A stretch of 64,000 nucleotides of DNA from Cololabis saira (taxonomy: Eukaryota > Chordata > Actinopteri > Beloniformes > Belonidae), in assembly GCF_033807715.1 (NCBI RefSeq), contig NC_084589.1, forward strand, positions 55,033,566-55,097,565, in the 5' to 3' direction. A program made the translations under genes and the position numbers. A model generated the notes under the pieces. The model did no database searches and was not told the origin of the DNA. It saw only the letters and a list, made by a program, of their open reading frames with translations. Below are positions 1-8,401 of this stretch, piece by piece (the stretch's first letter is position 1; each line of letters begins with the position of its first letter).

Positions 1-345
1 CCTCCTGCCTGGCCTTAATACTCTTCCGTAAAATGTAACCCTAAAACAGTAGATAAAGTAATGAAATATAGACAATTTATGCAATTAAAACTGAAAACTT
101 TAATGTTTTCATACCTTTAAACATATTTAAAGGTAAAAACATGGTGTCCAACAAAACATCCTTTTCCTTTTTTAAACAAAGAAATAGTAAAAGTTGTAAA
201 GTAATGATGAAAAGCAAATGCACTCTTCCTCTTTCTTCTTTCTTTGATCCTTGATTCTTTGATGAATAAAGAATTAAAATTCAAAAATAAACTAAGAAAA
301 GCAGAAGACAGAAGGGAAGACGTCATAAGCTTAGGCTTCAGTCTA
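1..345 (-). repeat. Dispersed repeat, copy also at about 35.64-36.2 kb
   Basis: Positions about 1-170 are, with some divergence, the reverse complement of about 35,640-35,800: the same stretch around ATGTTTTGTTGGACACCA and the run of phrases down to the CTCCTGCCTGGCC end. The short ORFs here lack any recognisable domain. Family not identified; called a repeat only because two copies are visible in the window. Confidence 0.6.
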
Positions 346-348
346 GAT

Positions 349-791
349 CAGGGGTCGTCAACCCGCCGCTCTTTAGCGCCGCCCTGGTGGCTCCTGGAGC
401 TTTTTCAAAAATGTTTGACCTTTTTTTTCCTTTTTTCCTTCTGTTTTTCACTTTTTTTCCTTTTTTTCTTCTTTTTTCTCTTTTTTTCTTCCCTTTTCCT
501 TTCCTTTTAAATCACATTTTGACTTTTTTCTCGAAATTTTGACTTTTTTCACAAAATTTCAACTTTTCTCTCGACATTTCGACTTTTTCCTCGACATTTC
601 GACTTTTTTCTGGAAGTGCATAATGAAAAATAAATCTCCCCCCAGTTCTAACTAATATAGAAACATGCAGCATGTGTTTCTTCATTCTAATTCTGATACG
701 AGACTTTTCATTTTTTGCGGCTCCAGACATATTTGTTTTTTGTGTTTTTGGTCCAATATGGATCTAAAACATTTTGTGTTGCCGACCCCTG
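349..791 (-). mobile_element. hAT-like MITE, CAGGGGTCG terminal repeats (copy 1)
   Basis: Begins CAGGGGTCGTCAAC and ends GTTGCCGACCCCTG, giving near-perfect inverted termini. The flanking octamers GTCTAGAT and GTCTACAC look like a decayed 8-bp target duplication, as expected for hAT. The interior holds a pyrimidine tract and an array of a TCGAGAAAAAAGTC-type unit (reverse strand). Two further copies lie at 46,241-46,777 and 49,051-49,746 in the opposite orientation. No transposase is encoded, so it is non-autonomous. Confidence 0.8.
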
Positions 792-1170
792 GTCTACACC
801 GTTTGGTCCTTGGTTTTTAGTTAAAATTGTATAGTATTGTATAGTAGTAATATAGTACAGGTTTTTTTTTTATTAAATCCCCTCTCAATATTCCACCATT
901 TCTCACTTATATATATTTTTTTGTATGACACTGATGATTTACAGCTGTAATTTGGGTTATTTGTGTTGTGCAAATTGAAAGGACCAATAATAAACTAAAC
1001 TACAGAAACTAAAGAACATTCAGGTGTTCAGCATCACTGCAGCTCAATTCATCCATTAACTGGTACAAACTCTCTTCAGAACTATTCTAAATCATTAATG
1101 TGATAATAACGTCCCGCTTTAGTGTGTTTCCAGCAGAATAAAGACCTGTATTTATATATTTTATCCTCAC
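792..1170. other. No gene seen; intronic, AT-rich
   Basis: AT-rich sequence without ORF or repeat that I recognise. If the exon at 1,171-1,236 is real, this is the start of its first intron, transcribed leftwards. Confidence 0.5.
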
Positions 1171-1236
1171 CTGGGTCCAGTCCAGCGCTCCGGTCTCGTT
1201 TCTCTCGCTGCTGTTGCTGAAGCTGGAGGGATTCAT
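1171..1236 (-). CDS. First coding exon of an unidentified gene, partial
   Basis: On the minus strand an ATG at 1,236-1,234 opens 22 codons beginning MNPSSFSNSSERNETG and ending ALDWTQ. A strong donor follows immediately (CAG then GTGAGG, 1,170-1,165), leaving phase 0. The peptide is polar and Ser/Asn-rich with no signal peptide or known motif, and I do not recognise the family. A CpG-rich stretch with a consensus NRF1 site lies just upstream, which supports a real 5' end. The rest of the gene would lie left of base 1, so neither product nor length can be stated. It could also be a chance ATG plus donor in a GC-rich promoter; a transcript would settle it. Confidence 0.5.
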
Positions 1237-1254
1237 GCTGCTGGAGTCCGGGGC

Positions 1255-1266
1255 CGCGCATGCGCA
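1255..1266. promoter_or_regulatory. Consensus NRF1 site upstream of the first exon
   Basis: CGCGCATGCGCA matches the palindromic NRF1 consensus (YGCGCAYGCGCR) exactly. It sits about 20 bp upstream of the putative ATG in a GC-rich block, so it probably marks a TATA-less CpG promoter or proximal 5' UTR. NRF1 promoters typically drive housekeeping or mitochondrial genes; that is family knowledge, not shown here. Confidence 0.6.
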
Positions 1267-1421
1267 GAGGCTTTTATGCTGCCGGGGGGAGGACACGCCC
1301 ACCGCCTCCGGAGGACACGCCCACCAGCTCCGGAGGCTCGTCCCCGCCAGCGAGAGCGCGCCTCTGGCGCCCCCTGCTGTTCAATCCTAGTTTTTCACCC
1401 CATAGATCAACTATGGAACAA

Positions 1422-1540
1422 TAGAGTAATATTATCTAACAAAAGATCTCTGTTTAAACAAAGATCTTCTGTTAGATAATATTACTCTATGGAACAATAG
1501 AGTAATAATATCTAATAGAAGATCTTTGTTTAAACGAAGC
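1422..1540. repeat. Near-perfect palindrome plus a third copy of one arm
   Basis: Positions 1,422-1,488 read ATAGAGTAATATTATCTAAC and return as its reverse complement, with only a couple of mismatches around a central GTTTAAAC. A third direct copy of the arm follows at about 1,495-1,540. It would fold into a hairpin. Probably a foldback element or a palindromic duplication. Confidence 0.8.
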
Positions 1541-1654
1541 TGCTTTGAGAAAGGGATAGTTTTTGTCACTGATCTGCTGATGAAACTGGGAATGTATTGG
1601 ATTTTACTTCCTTAAAACAAATATGGTTTAAATTGTCGTGCAGAATTTATGAAG

Positions 1655-2275
1655 AAAAAAAAAGATGGAAAAAAAGAGGAAGAAAGAGGAAAAAAAAGAG
1701 AAAAAAAGAGGAAAAAATAGGGAAAAAATGAAAAAAGAGGAAAAAAAGAGGAAAAAGTGGAAAGAATATGGGAAAAAAATGAAAAAAGAGAAGTGGAAAA
1801 AAGAGGAAAAAAAGAGAAGATGAAAAAAAGAGGAAAAAATATAAAAAAGAGGGAAAAAATAGGAAAAAAGAGATGAAAAAAGAGAAAAAATAGGAAAAAA
1901 GAGATGAAAAAAGAGAAAAAAGGGAAAAAAAGATGAAAAGAGAGAAGATGAAAAAAGAGGAAAAAAAGAGAAGATGAAAAAAAGACGGGAAAAAGAGGAA
2001 AAAAGAGGAAAAAGGAGAAAAAGGAGGAAAAAAAGAGGGAAAAAAGAGGAAAAAAAGAGGAAAAAGGATGAAAAAAGAGATGAAAAAATAGGAAAAAAGA
2101 GAAAAAAGAGGGAAAAAATAGGAAAAAAGAGAGGAAAAAAGAGAAAAAAGGGAAAAAAGTGGAAAAAAGAGAAGATGAAAAAAAGAGAAGATGAAAAAAA
2201 GATGGGAAAAAGAGGAAAAAAGAGAAAAAAGAGGAAAAAAGAGGGAAAAAAGAGGAAAAAAGAGGAAAAAATATG
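1655..2275 (+). repeat. About 620-bp polypurine tract (GAAAAAAGAG-type)
   Basis: Almost uninterrupted purines on the plus strand in units such as GAGGAAAAAAGAG and GAAGATGAAAAAAGAG. The long Lys/Glu-rich (plus) and Phe/Ser/Leu-rich (minus) frames are a by-product of the composition. ATTTAAATTGTC-type phrases flank both ends (TATGGTTTAAATTGTC near 1,623 and 2,272), suggesting expansion inside a short direct duplication. Confidence 0.85.
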
Positions 2276-2514
2276 GTTTAAATTGTCCAGCAGAATGTAT
2301 GAAGGTTTGTAAAGCCGTTGCCACTTATTCATTTGATTAAAAGTGCTCTAATATGTGGAGATATTGAGACACTTCCTGTGTTAGTTATTGAGGATTATGG
2401 TTATTGGATAAGAAATGTAATAATAATTTATAAGTGGAGATAATTTAACGACTATTATCACAGAGCGTTTTATTCTGACACTTCAGTCTCTAAGTTTGTC
2501 TACACTAGAAAAAG

Positions 2515-3160
2515 CCACTCAAATTAAATCAAATGACCCATTATTCCCCCAAAGTCAAGGAAACTCAGTTTAAATTCATCAATAAAATGTATCCAACCGC
2601 TGAATTTTTTAGACAAAGATTTACATTTAAAATTGACCCCTGAGCTTTCTGTAATGAATCTGAAGAATCACTTGATTCTTCAGACTTTCTTCACACATGT
2701 TTCTATTTTGTCTCAAAAACGTTTTGGCGCGAAATTAGAAATTGTCTATCTTTAAAAATGAATAACATTCCAAAATTAGAAATCGCTAATATTATTTATT
2801 GCAAAGATACATTTGACAAATCAGTGTCTGTCTTGGTTAATGTCATTCTTTTACTGGATAAATATCATTTACATTGTTGTAAGTGGAGAAACATGAAGCC
2901 TCTTTCCAATGTTTTATAAATGATTTCAAAGGTTTTTTTTCTCTATAAAAAATATTAAGTCAAATAACTCTGCAAAAAAATTATTAGCCGATGTATCAAA
3001 ATATCTTTTATTTTAAGTCTTTTTCTGAAATGTCGATGCTATTTGCTTTAAAATGCCTTACTGTTCCTTTGTATTAACTTTAATTATTTACCTTATTTTG
3101 TGTTTATATGTCTCTTATTCATGAAACCTCCAAAAAGTTTCTATTTTCTTATATTATATT
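2515..3160 (+). pseudogene. L1/Tx1-like LINE ORF2 C-terminal remnant
   Basis: Conceptual translation with stops gives phrases typical of the C-terminal part of an L1-type ORF2: a Cys-rich stretch (CAFCNESEES, then HTCFYF), a WREI-type helix, and a tail with KYHLHCCKWRNMKP. Several in-frame stops show it is dead. Similar tails occur at about 43,390-43,800 and 44,690-45,290. Family assignment is from pattern memory only. Confidence 0.6.
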
Positions 3161-3252
3161 TCCTCTACTAGCAGTTTGTATAAAATGGGTTTGTCTTGTT
3201 TATAAATTGTTTTAATTGTTGTTTGGTGTCCCAGTTGCGGCTGTAGCGGCTC

Positions 3253-3253
<1 letters not shown>

Positions 3254-3308
<55 letters not shown>

Positions 3309-3336
3309 TATAATAATAATAATAATAATAATAATA
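3254..3336. repeat. (ATA)n microsatellite
   Basis: About 80 bp of AAT/ATA trinucleotides with one interruption. The poly-isoleucine frame over it is not a gene. Confidence 0.95.
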
Positions 3337-3787
3337 TCTGTCTGTGTTGCTTTAAATGTAAATAAAATATGACTCGGAGGGTTTAAAGAAAAAAGCCTCT
3401 GTCGCCCCCCTCTGGGCATGCGCAGAACTGCACCAGACTCGTTATTTGGTCCAGATACTTAAGCTGAGAGAGGGGGATGAAAAAGGAAGGAAAAGAAGGA
3501 AAAGAGGAGAAGAAACAAAGAAACACCAACGCAGGAGAACAGGATGTTTTCAGAATAAAAGCCTTTGTTTGTTTATTTGTTGATGGTGTTTGTTATTTAT
3601 TTGTTTTTATTTGGGGGAGCTGTAGAGGGCGGAGTCAAACTGTTTACAGACGACACTCAGATAAATCTGTTAAAGTTTTGATCCAGTCGACCCAGAGGGA
3701 AACACGGCTCGGAGCTGCTGCTTTGATGGACATGATAGTTTTATTATCACCCGTCAGTCACCTGTCAGTCACCTTTTGGATCATCTT

Positions 3788-3862
3788 TAACCATCAGGGA
3801 GTTGGCCCCGCCCCCTCCACCCAGCAGGGAGTTGGCCCCGCCCCCTATTGGTTCATCTTTAA
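3788..3862. repeat. Tandem CAGGGAGTTGGCCCCGCCC repeat
   Basis: Two copies of a roughly 40-bp unit containing CATCAGGGAGTTGGCCCCGC. The same unit occurs twice at about 4,806-4,880, where it forms the C-terminal codons of the zinc-finger gene. Confidence 0.75.
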
Positions 3863-3919
3863 TCATCACTTCCATGCAGTCAGAATTCAGGTTAGTGCTA
3901 ACATCTTCCGGTTCCTGAA

Positions 3920-4335
3920 ACGTCTTCCGGCTCTCGGTGAAGGCGGACGCTTCTCTGCTCCTCTCCCTTATCTATCTGCTGCTACTGAGTTTGTCCTGTC
4001 TCGTCTTCAGAGTCTCTCCTTTTCACTCCTCCCCCAGGACGGTTTTGGCCGATCGCTCTGGTCACAATCTCCCTGGTGGAATGTAAACAAGGTGACTCTG
4101 CCCCCACTAGCCCTCCCCTCTCAGGAACATCTGTGGACCTGTTTCAGAACTGACTGAGCCGTCTGATAACATCAAGGACATTGGCTGAGAGCAGCTCTGG
4201 GCGAAGTTCACGGACTCATCGCTACACACACTTACTGATAACCACCTCCCTCTTATCAGCCCCCCCAACAGTCTCCGGGTTTCGAGCGCCACGAAGCTGC
4301 GGCGATCACTTGGATGTACCGTGTCGGGATCACCC
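3920..4335 (+). mobile_element. Retroposon-like repeat, short form
   Basis: Shares CGGCTCTCGGTGAAGGCGGA and the following 120 bp, then GGTTTTGGCCGATCGCTCTG and the following 200 bp, with the longer copy at 8,402-9,634. It lacks the roughly 580-bp middle section of that copy (8,508-9,092), joining CACTCCTCC directly to the GGTTTTGGCC section. This is an internally deleted, or inversely an unexpanded, form of the same element. Confidence 0.65.
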
Positions 4336-4336
4336 C

Positions 4337-4425
4337 CCCTGTATCCATGGTAACAGGGTTATCCCTGTATCCATGGTAACAGGTCTATCCCTGTATCCAT
4401 GGTAACAGGTCTATCCCTGTTTACA
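4337..4425. repeat. Short tandem repeat GTATCCATGGTAACAGG
   Basis: Three to four copies of a unit of about 29 bp with core CTGTATCCATGGTAACAGG, ending in CTGTTTACACGG. No coding signal. Confidence 0.85.
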
Positions 4426-4797
4426 CGGCCGTGTAACCGGGTTATTGATCATATTCCAGTTAGAAAGGGTTATTGAAGCATCTTTATATTATTATAGTTA
4501 AAGTTTCTCTGACATGAAGAATTGATAAATTTGATCCAATTAGTTAAATGTTATTGAGAATCGTGTTTTTGGTTATTGGAGAGAATTGTGGTCATTTCAT
4601 ATTTATTCAACTTTAAAGAGTGGATTCATGATTTATTTGTCAAGATAATTTTATTTGTTCTCTCTTTATTTTAGAACCATGACAATCATCCTGAAACTTC
4701 ACAAATCAACATTCACGTCGTCAATTTAAATAAACTGGATAATTGATTCCAATCCTGTTTCCTGGTGGTTGTGGCTCCAGTTACAACATTCATTCAT
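4426..4797. other. AT-rich 3' flank of the zinc-finger gene
   Basis: Downstream, on the minus strand, of the zinc-finger stop. TTTATT motifs (AATAAA on the minus strand) occur near 4,632, 4,651 and 4,666 and could serve as polyadenylation signals. No ORF. Confidence 0.45.
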
Positions 4798-5583
4798 TCA
4801 TACAATCAGGGAGTTGGCCCCGCCCCCTTTTGGATCATCTTGAACCATCAGGGAGTTGGCCCCGCCCCCTTTTGGTTCAGGTCCTTGGTTGTCCTGGTGT
4901 CTCCTCATGTGGTTGCGGTAGATCCTGGAGCTGCTCAGGTTCTTGTCGCAGACGGAGCAGTAGTACGGCCGGGCGTCGGCGTGCGCCCCCACGTGGTATG
5001 TTAGCTCCAGCGCGCGGCTGAAGCTCTTGCTGCAGAGCGGGCAGCGGTAGCGCACGCCGGCGTGCGTCAGCAGGTGGTTCTTCAGGACGCAGCGCTGCTT
5101 GAACGTCTTCCCGCAGGCGGCGCAGGCGAAGGGCCGCGCGTCGGCGTGCAGCCGCTGGTGGCGGCGCAGCGCGCCGGAGTAGGCGAAGCTCTTGCCGCAG
5201 TCGGAGCAGGCGTAGGGCTTCTCGCCCGTGTGGATGCGCCGGTGCTCCGTCAGGTGCACGCGCTGCACGAAGCTCTTGCCGCAGGCGGCGCAGCGGAACG
5301 GCCGCTCGCCCGAGTGGATGCGCAGGTGCTTCTGCAGCGCCGACGCCTTGAAGCAGTCGCGGCCGCAGACGGGGCAGCAGTGCCGGCTGCTGCCGCTGGC
5401 CACGCCCCCTAAAGGGGGAGGGGCCGGGCCCCCGGGGGGCGGGGCCGAGTCAGGGGGCGGGGCCTCTGGAGGCCTCCACTGCTCCTCCTCCCCGTCAGAG
5501 TTGATCAGGACGCCCACGTCTCCGTCCACCGCCGGCGCGCTGCTCTGGTCGCCGTGGTTACCGGCTGGAGGGCGGGGCGAATC
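4798..5583 (-). CDS. C2H2 zinc-finger gene, last exon (six fingers, stop)
   Basis: Acceptor TTCTATCTGCAG precedes 5,583. The exon enters in phase 0 and ends at TGA (4,800-4,798). It opens with an acidic/Pro-rich segment (GEEEQW, then APPPDSAPPPGG) and then six C2H2 fingers: CPVC, CAAC, CSDC, CAAC, CPLC and CSVC, each with a paired His and several TGEKP-type linkers (TGEKPY between fingers 2 and 3). Such proteins usually bind DNA in the nucleus; the target is unknown. The last 28 residues contain PKGGGANSL twice, encoded by a roughly 40-bp GC-rich tandem repeat that supplies the end of the frame. The sixth finger is atypical (Leu where Phe is usual). The exon continues in phase from 8,001-8,081. 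Confidence 0.85.
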   Translation of the reverse strand, partial: DSPRPPAGNHGDQSSAPAVDGDVGVLINSDGEEEQWRPPEAPPPDSAPPPGGPAPPPLGGVASGSSRHCCPVCGRDCFKASALQKHLRIHSGERPFRCAACGKSFVQRVHLTEHRRIHTGEKPYACSDCGKSFAYSGALRRHQRLHADARPFACAACGKTFKQRCVLKNHLLTHAGVRYRCPLCSKSFSRALELTYHVGAHADARPYYCSVCDKNLSSSRIYRNHMRRHQDNQGPEPKGGGANSLMVQDDPKGGGANSLIV

Positions 5584-5589
5584 CTGCAG

Positions 5590-5734
5590 ATAGAACTGTT
5601 ACTGAACCAGAACTAGAACTAGAACCAGAACCAGAACTAGAACCCGATCAAAACTAGAACTAGAACTAAACTACAACTGGAACTGGAACCAGATCTAAAC
5701 TAGAACTGGAGCTAAACTAGAACTAGAACTAAAC
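5590..5734. repeat. Hexamer-like (AACTAG/AACCAG)n intronic array
   Basis: Degenerate GAACTAGAACCA repeats beginning next to the exon acceptor and resuming at 7,890-7,975. The hAT-like element at 5,735-7,889 is inserted in the middle, with a perfect AACTAAAC target duplication taken from the array. Confidence 0.85.
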
Positions 5735-6292
5735 TAGGGCTGCAACTAACGATTATTTTAATAATCGATTAATCTGTCGATTATTTTTTCGATTAATGGA
5801 TGAATCGGATAAAAAAAACTAAACAAAAAAGCATTAAATTCCAACCATTCGAAAACCGAACTGACTGCAAATTCCCAGTGCAGATAATTCAGATAATGTT
5901 CAGAAAGTTCACTAACAGGTTTCTCCTTGAACATCCCTGAGCTTTTAAAGTATTGATTAAAAAACAACTAAATGGACTAACACAGAAAACATACACATGT
6001 ATGCTTTACATCTGCCAAATATATAAAAATAAAGTGCATAAAAGAGTATACTTTGTTTAAAAGGGACCTGAGCTGTCAGAACAATAAATAAATTATAAAA
6101 AATAAAGATAAATACGAATCAGAAACAGGATTTGTTTGAACATTACAATTTGTTCTCTCACTGCCTTCACTCAAAAAACTAGGATCTTACCAAGAAATTT
6201 TCTTATTTCTAACCTAAAAATGACCTGATAACACACGTAACTTAAAAGGTTAGGTGTTTCTCCCACGTGTTTTAATTGAACTTTCATTTGTG

Positions 6293-7260
6293 CAGTGGTG
6301 TAAAGTAACGAACTACAAGTACTTCGTTATTGTACTTAAGTAAGATTTTTGAGAATTTGTACTTTTATTGATACTTTCATTTTTCTGTACTTTTACTTTT
6401 ACTTCGTTACATTTTCAAGGAAATAATCGTACTTTTAATCCGCTACATTTAAAATTGGACACGTCGTTACTCGCTACAAATTAAAGAACAGCACAGCGGG
6501 GGCTGATTTATGGTTCCGCGTTACACCGGCGCAGAGCTACAGCGTAGGGTACGCGGCGACCCACACTCTACGCCGTAGCCTACGGCGTAAGGTGTGCATC
6601 GATCTAACGCGGAACCATGAGGCGGACGGGAAGGAAGGGGGCGTGTGAATATACCGAGAAGGAGCCGCAGCTCCCGGGAGAGTTGCGCCGCAGAGGCGGG
6701 CCGGAAGGCCGGAGGAACCGCCGTCGCGTCGAGTACCGAGGAGGACTGAAGCCTGAATTATGGCTCCGCGTTAAATCGACGCAGGGCCTCGCCGTAGGGT
6801 ACGTTGGTGTAACGCGGAACCATAAATCAGCCTTGAGCGGCAGCCGACGCATGTCCATGCGCACCATTCTTTGATTCCACCACTTCTAAGGTGGTTTTGG
6901 CATTTAAAAGTTCAAAAGTCTCATCCTTTATCAGCTGGGGTTGCTTAATGTTGTCACTGCATACTACAGGCTGGGGGTGGACCTGTCAGCGATCCTTTTC
7001 CTTTGCAATCCTTTTGAAAATAATTTTGTACTTTGAATTTTGTACTTTGTACTTTGTACTTTTTACTTTTTACTTTTGTACTTAAGTACATTTTAACCCA
7101 TGTACTTTTGGTACTTTATTATATTTAATTTGAGGTACTTTTATACTTTTACTTAAGTAATTTTCTTAATGGGTACTTTTTACTTTTACTTAAGTAATTT
7201 TCAAGCAGAAAATTTGTACTTTTACTTAAGTACAATATTTTTGTACTTTTTCCACCTCTG
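6293..7260. mobile_element. Nested hAT-like MITE, CAGTGGTG termini
   Basis: Starts CAGTGGTGTAAAGTA and ends TACTTTTTCCACCTCTG. CATTTGTG is duplicated exactly on both sides (6,285-6,292 and 7,261-7,268). The interior is rich in TACTTTTACTTAAGTA. It inserted into the 5,735-7,889 element and itself contains the 6,501-6,830 element. Confidence 0.88.
6501..6830. mobile_element. Palindrome-ended element (GCTGATTTATGGTTCCGCGT)
   Basis: Begins GCTGATTTATGGTTCCGCG and ends with its reverse complement (CGCGGAACCATAAATCAGC). Each end carries internal inverted repeats around GCGTAGGGTACG. The central 130 bp is GC-rich and unlike the flanks. Third level of nesting. Related pieces: 7,647-7,778, about 11,028-11,106, and a fragment near 36,810. 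Confidence 0.75.
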
Positions 7261-7646
7261 CATTTGTGTCCAGCAAATTTGAAGTTCTAGTTAAGTTTAA
7301 GTTAAAGTCTTTATAAGATTTTGAGTTTCGGCAGAAAACAAAATAAAATGATGATTCCTGCTGTATTGGAGCACATTTTCTTTTAGTTAAAACTGTAGCG
7401 GGAACAGATGTTTAGAGGAACCTATGTATGTACCGGGTTAGAGGGGGAACATATAGGAGAACGGACCAGAACAATATAGAGTGGATTAAAAATAAAAGTT
7501 AAGCACTGAGCTACATGTGTCTCCTGTCATGATGTTACTAAAACCAAACAAATCCGCGCTCTCTTTCTTCTTTTACGTGCGCGGCGTCAGCGCGCTGCGC
7601 CGCATTAAATGTAGTCCGGGCGAAATACCTCAACTTCAGCTCCGCG

Positions 7647-7778
7647 ACTTAAGGCTGATTTATGGTTCCGCGTTACACCAACGCAGAGCTACGGCGTAGG
7701 GTACGCAGCGGTGCACGTCGCCGCGTACCCTACGCCGTAGCTCTGCGTTGATTTAACGCGGAACCATAAATCAGGCTT
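7647..7778. mobile_element. Nearly perfect foldback element
   Basis: AAGGCTGATTTATGGTTCCG returns as its reverse complement at about 7,757-7,776. The whole 130 bp forms a long GC-rich hairpin around GTGCACGTCGCC. Same family as 6,501-6,830. Confidence 0.8.
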
Positions 7779-8000
7779 TAGTGAGTGACGTAATAATCGC
7801 GCTACACAACGAATCGATAATGGAATTCGTTGTCAACGCTTTTAATAATCGATTTTTATCGATTTTATCGATTCGTTGTTGCAGCCCTAAACTAAACTAG
7901 AACTAGAACTAAACTAGAATAAAACTAAACTAGAAGTAAACCAGAACTAGAACCGGAACTAGAACCGTAACCAGAGGACGGCTGGACAGGTGCGTCTCAC

Positions 8001-8081
8001 CTGCACGCCGGCGTCGTCCTCCTTCTTCTCCTCCTTCTTCTCCTCCTTCTTCTCCTCCGTCCTCATGGGAAGCCAGAACTC
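8001..8081 (-). CDS. C2H2 zinc-finger gene, exon 6 (acidic/basic linker)
   Basis: Acceptor GTGGTTCCAG before 8,081 and donor CAG/GTGAGA (8,000-7,995) bound 27 codons in phase 0-0. The peptide EFWLPMRTEEKKEEKKEEKK continues EDDAGVQ, with a 12-bp coding repeat (EEKK three times) making a charged linker. Its acceptor context (GGTTCCAG then GA) resembles that of the acidic exon at 10,613-10,700, suggesting these linker exons are duplicates. The upstream exon ends in phase 0 and the last exon starts in phase 0, so the frame is continuous. A single small exon read by eye: moderate confidence. Confidence 0.65.
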
Positions 8082-8129
8082 CTGGAACCACAAATGTGTT
8101 CACTGATCAGAGTTTTAAAGTACGTGACA

Positions 8130-8216
8130 TCACACCTGTGACGTCACACCTGTGACATCACACCTGTGATGTCACAGGTGTGATGTCACAGGTGTGATGT
8201 CACAGGTGTGACAACT
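8130..8216. repeat. Palindromic CACACCTGTGACATCA tandem repeat
   Basis: Three units of CACACCTGTGAYRTCA are followed by three in inverted orientation (TGATGTCACAGGTGTG), making a perfect inverted repeat. One unit contains TGACGTCA, a CRE-type octamer. It lies just upstream (minus sense) of the exon at 8,001-8,081. Confidence 0.85.
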
Positions 8217-8400
8217 ATGGCAAGCCGTTAAAACCTGGAATTAACATTGAAGATATCTACAACGTCACTTTGACTAGTCAGAATTACATTGTGACTAGTC
8301 AGAATTGTCATTCAAGATATCTATAACGTCACTTTGACTAGTCATGATTCCAGTTCAAGATATCTACAACTTGGTTCTGACTAGTCAAAACTTAATTTAA
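8217..8400. repeat. GACTAGTC / AAGATATCTACAAC repeat
   Basis: Three rounds of CAAGATATCTACAACGTCAC plus TTTGACTAGTCA with small changes. Likely a small dispersed fish repeat; no coding signal. Confidence 0.7.
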
Positions 8401-8401
8401 G

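Larger units (their letters stand above)
5735..7889. mobile_element. hAT-like element, TAGGGCTGCAAC termini, with nested insertions
   Basis: Starts TAGGGCTGCAAC and ends GTTGCAGCCCTA (perfect inverted termini), flanked by AACTAAAC on both sides (5,727-5,734 and 7,890-7,897), an 8-bp duplication as in hAT. Sub-terminal ATCGATTAAT/ATCGATTTTT palindromes are typical of this fish family. No transposase frame survives. A second element (6,293-7,260) and palindromic elements (6,501-6,830 and 7,647-7,778) sit inside it. Confidence 0.85.

Noticed and set aside
3477..4157. 226-codon plus-strand ORF
   Set aside because: Runs through a tandem repeat and a dispersed retroposon copy; no domain, no splice context.
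5062..5412. Plus-strand ORFs opposite the zinc-finger exons (also at about 34,035-34,715)
   Set aside because: Antisense shadows of GC-rich C2H2 coding sequence.
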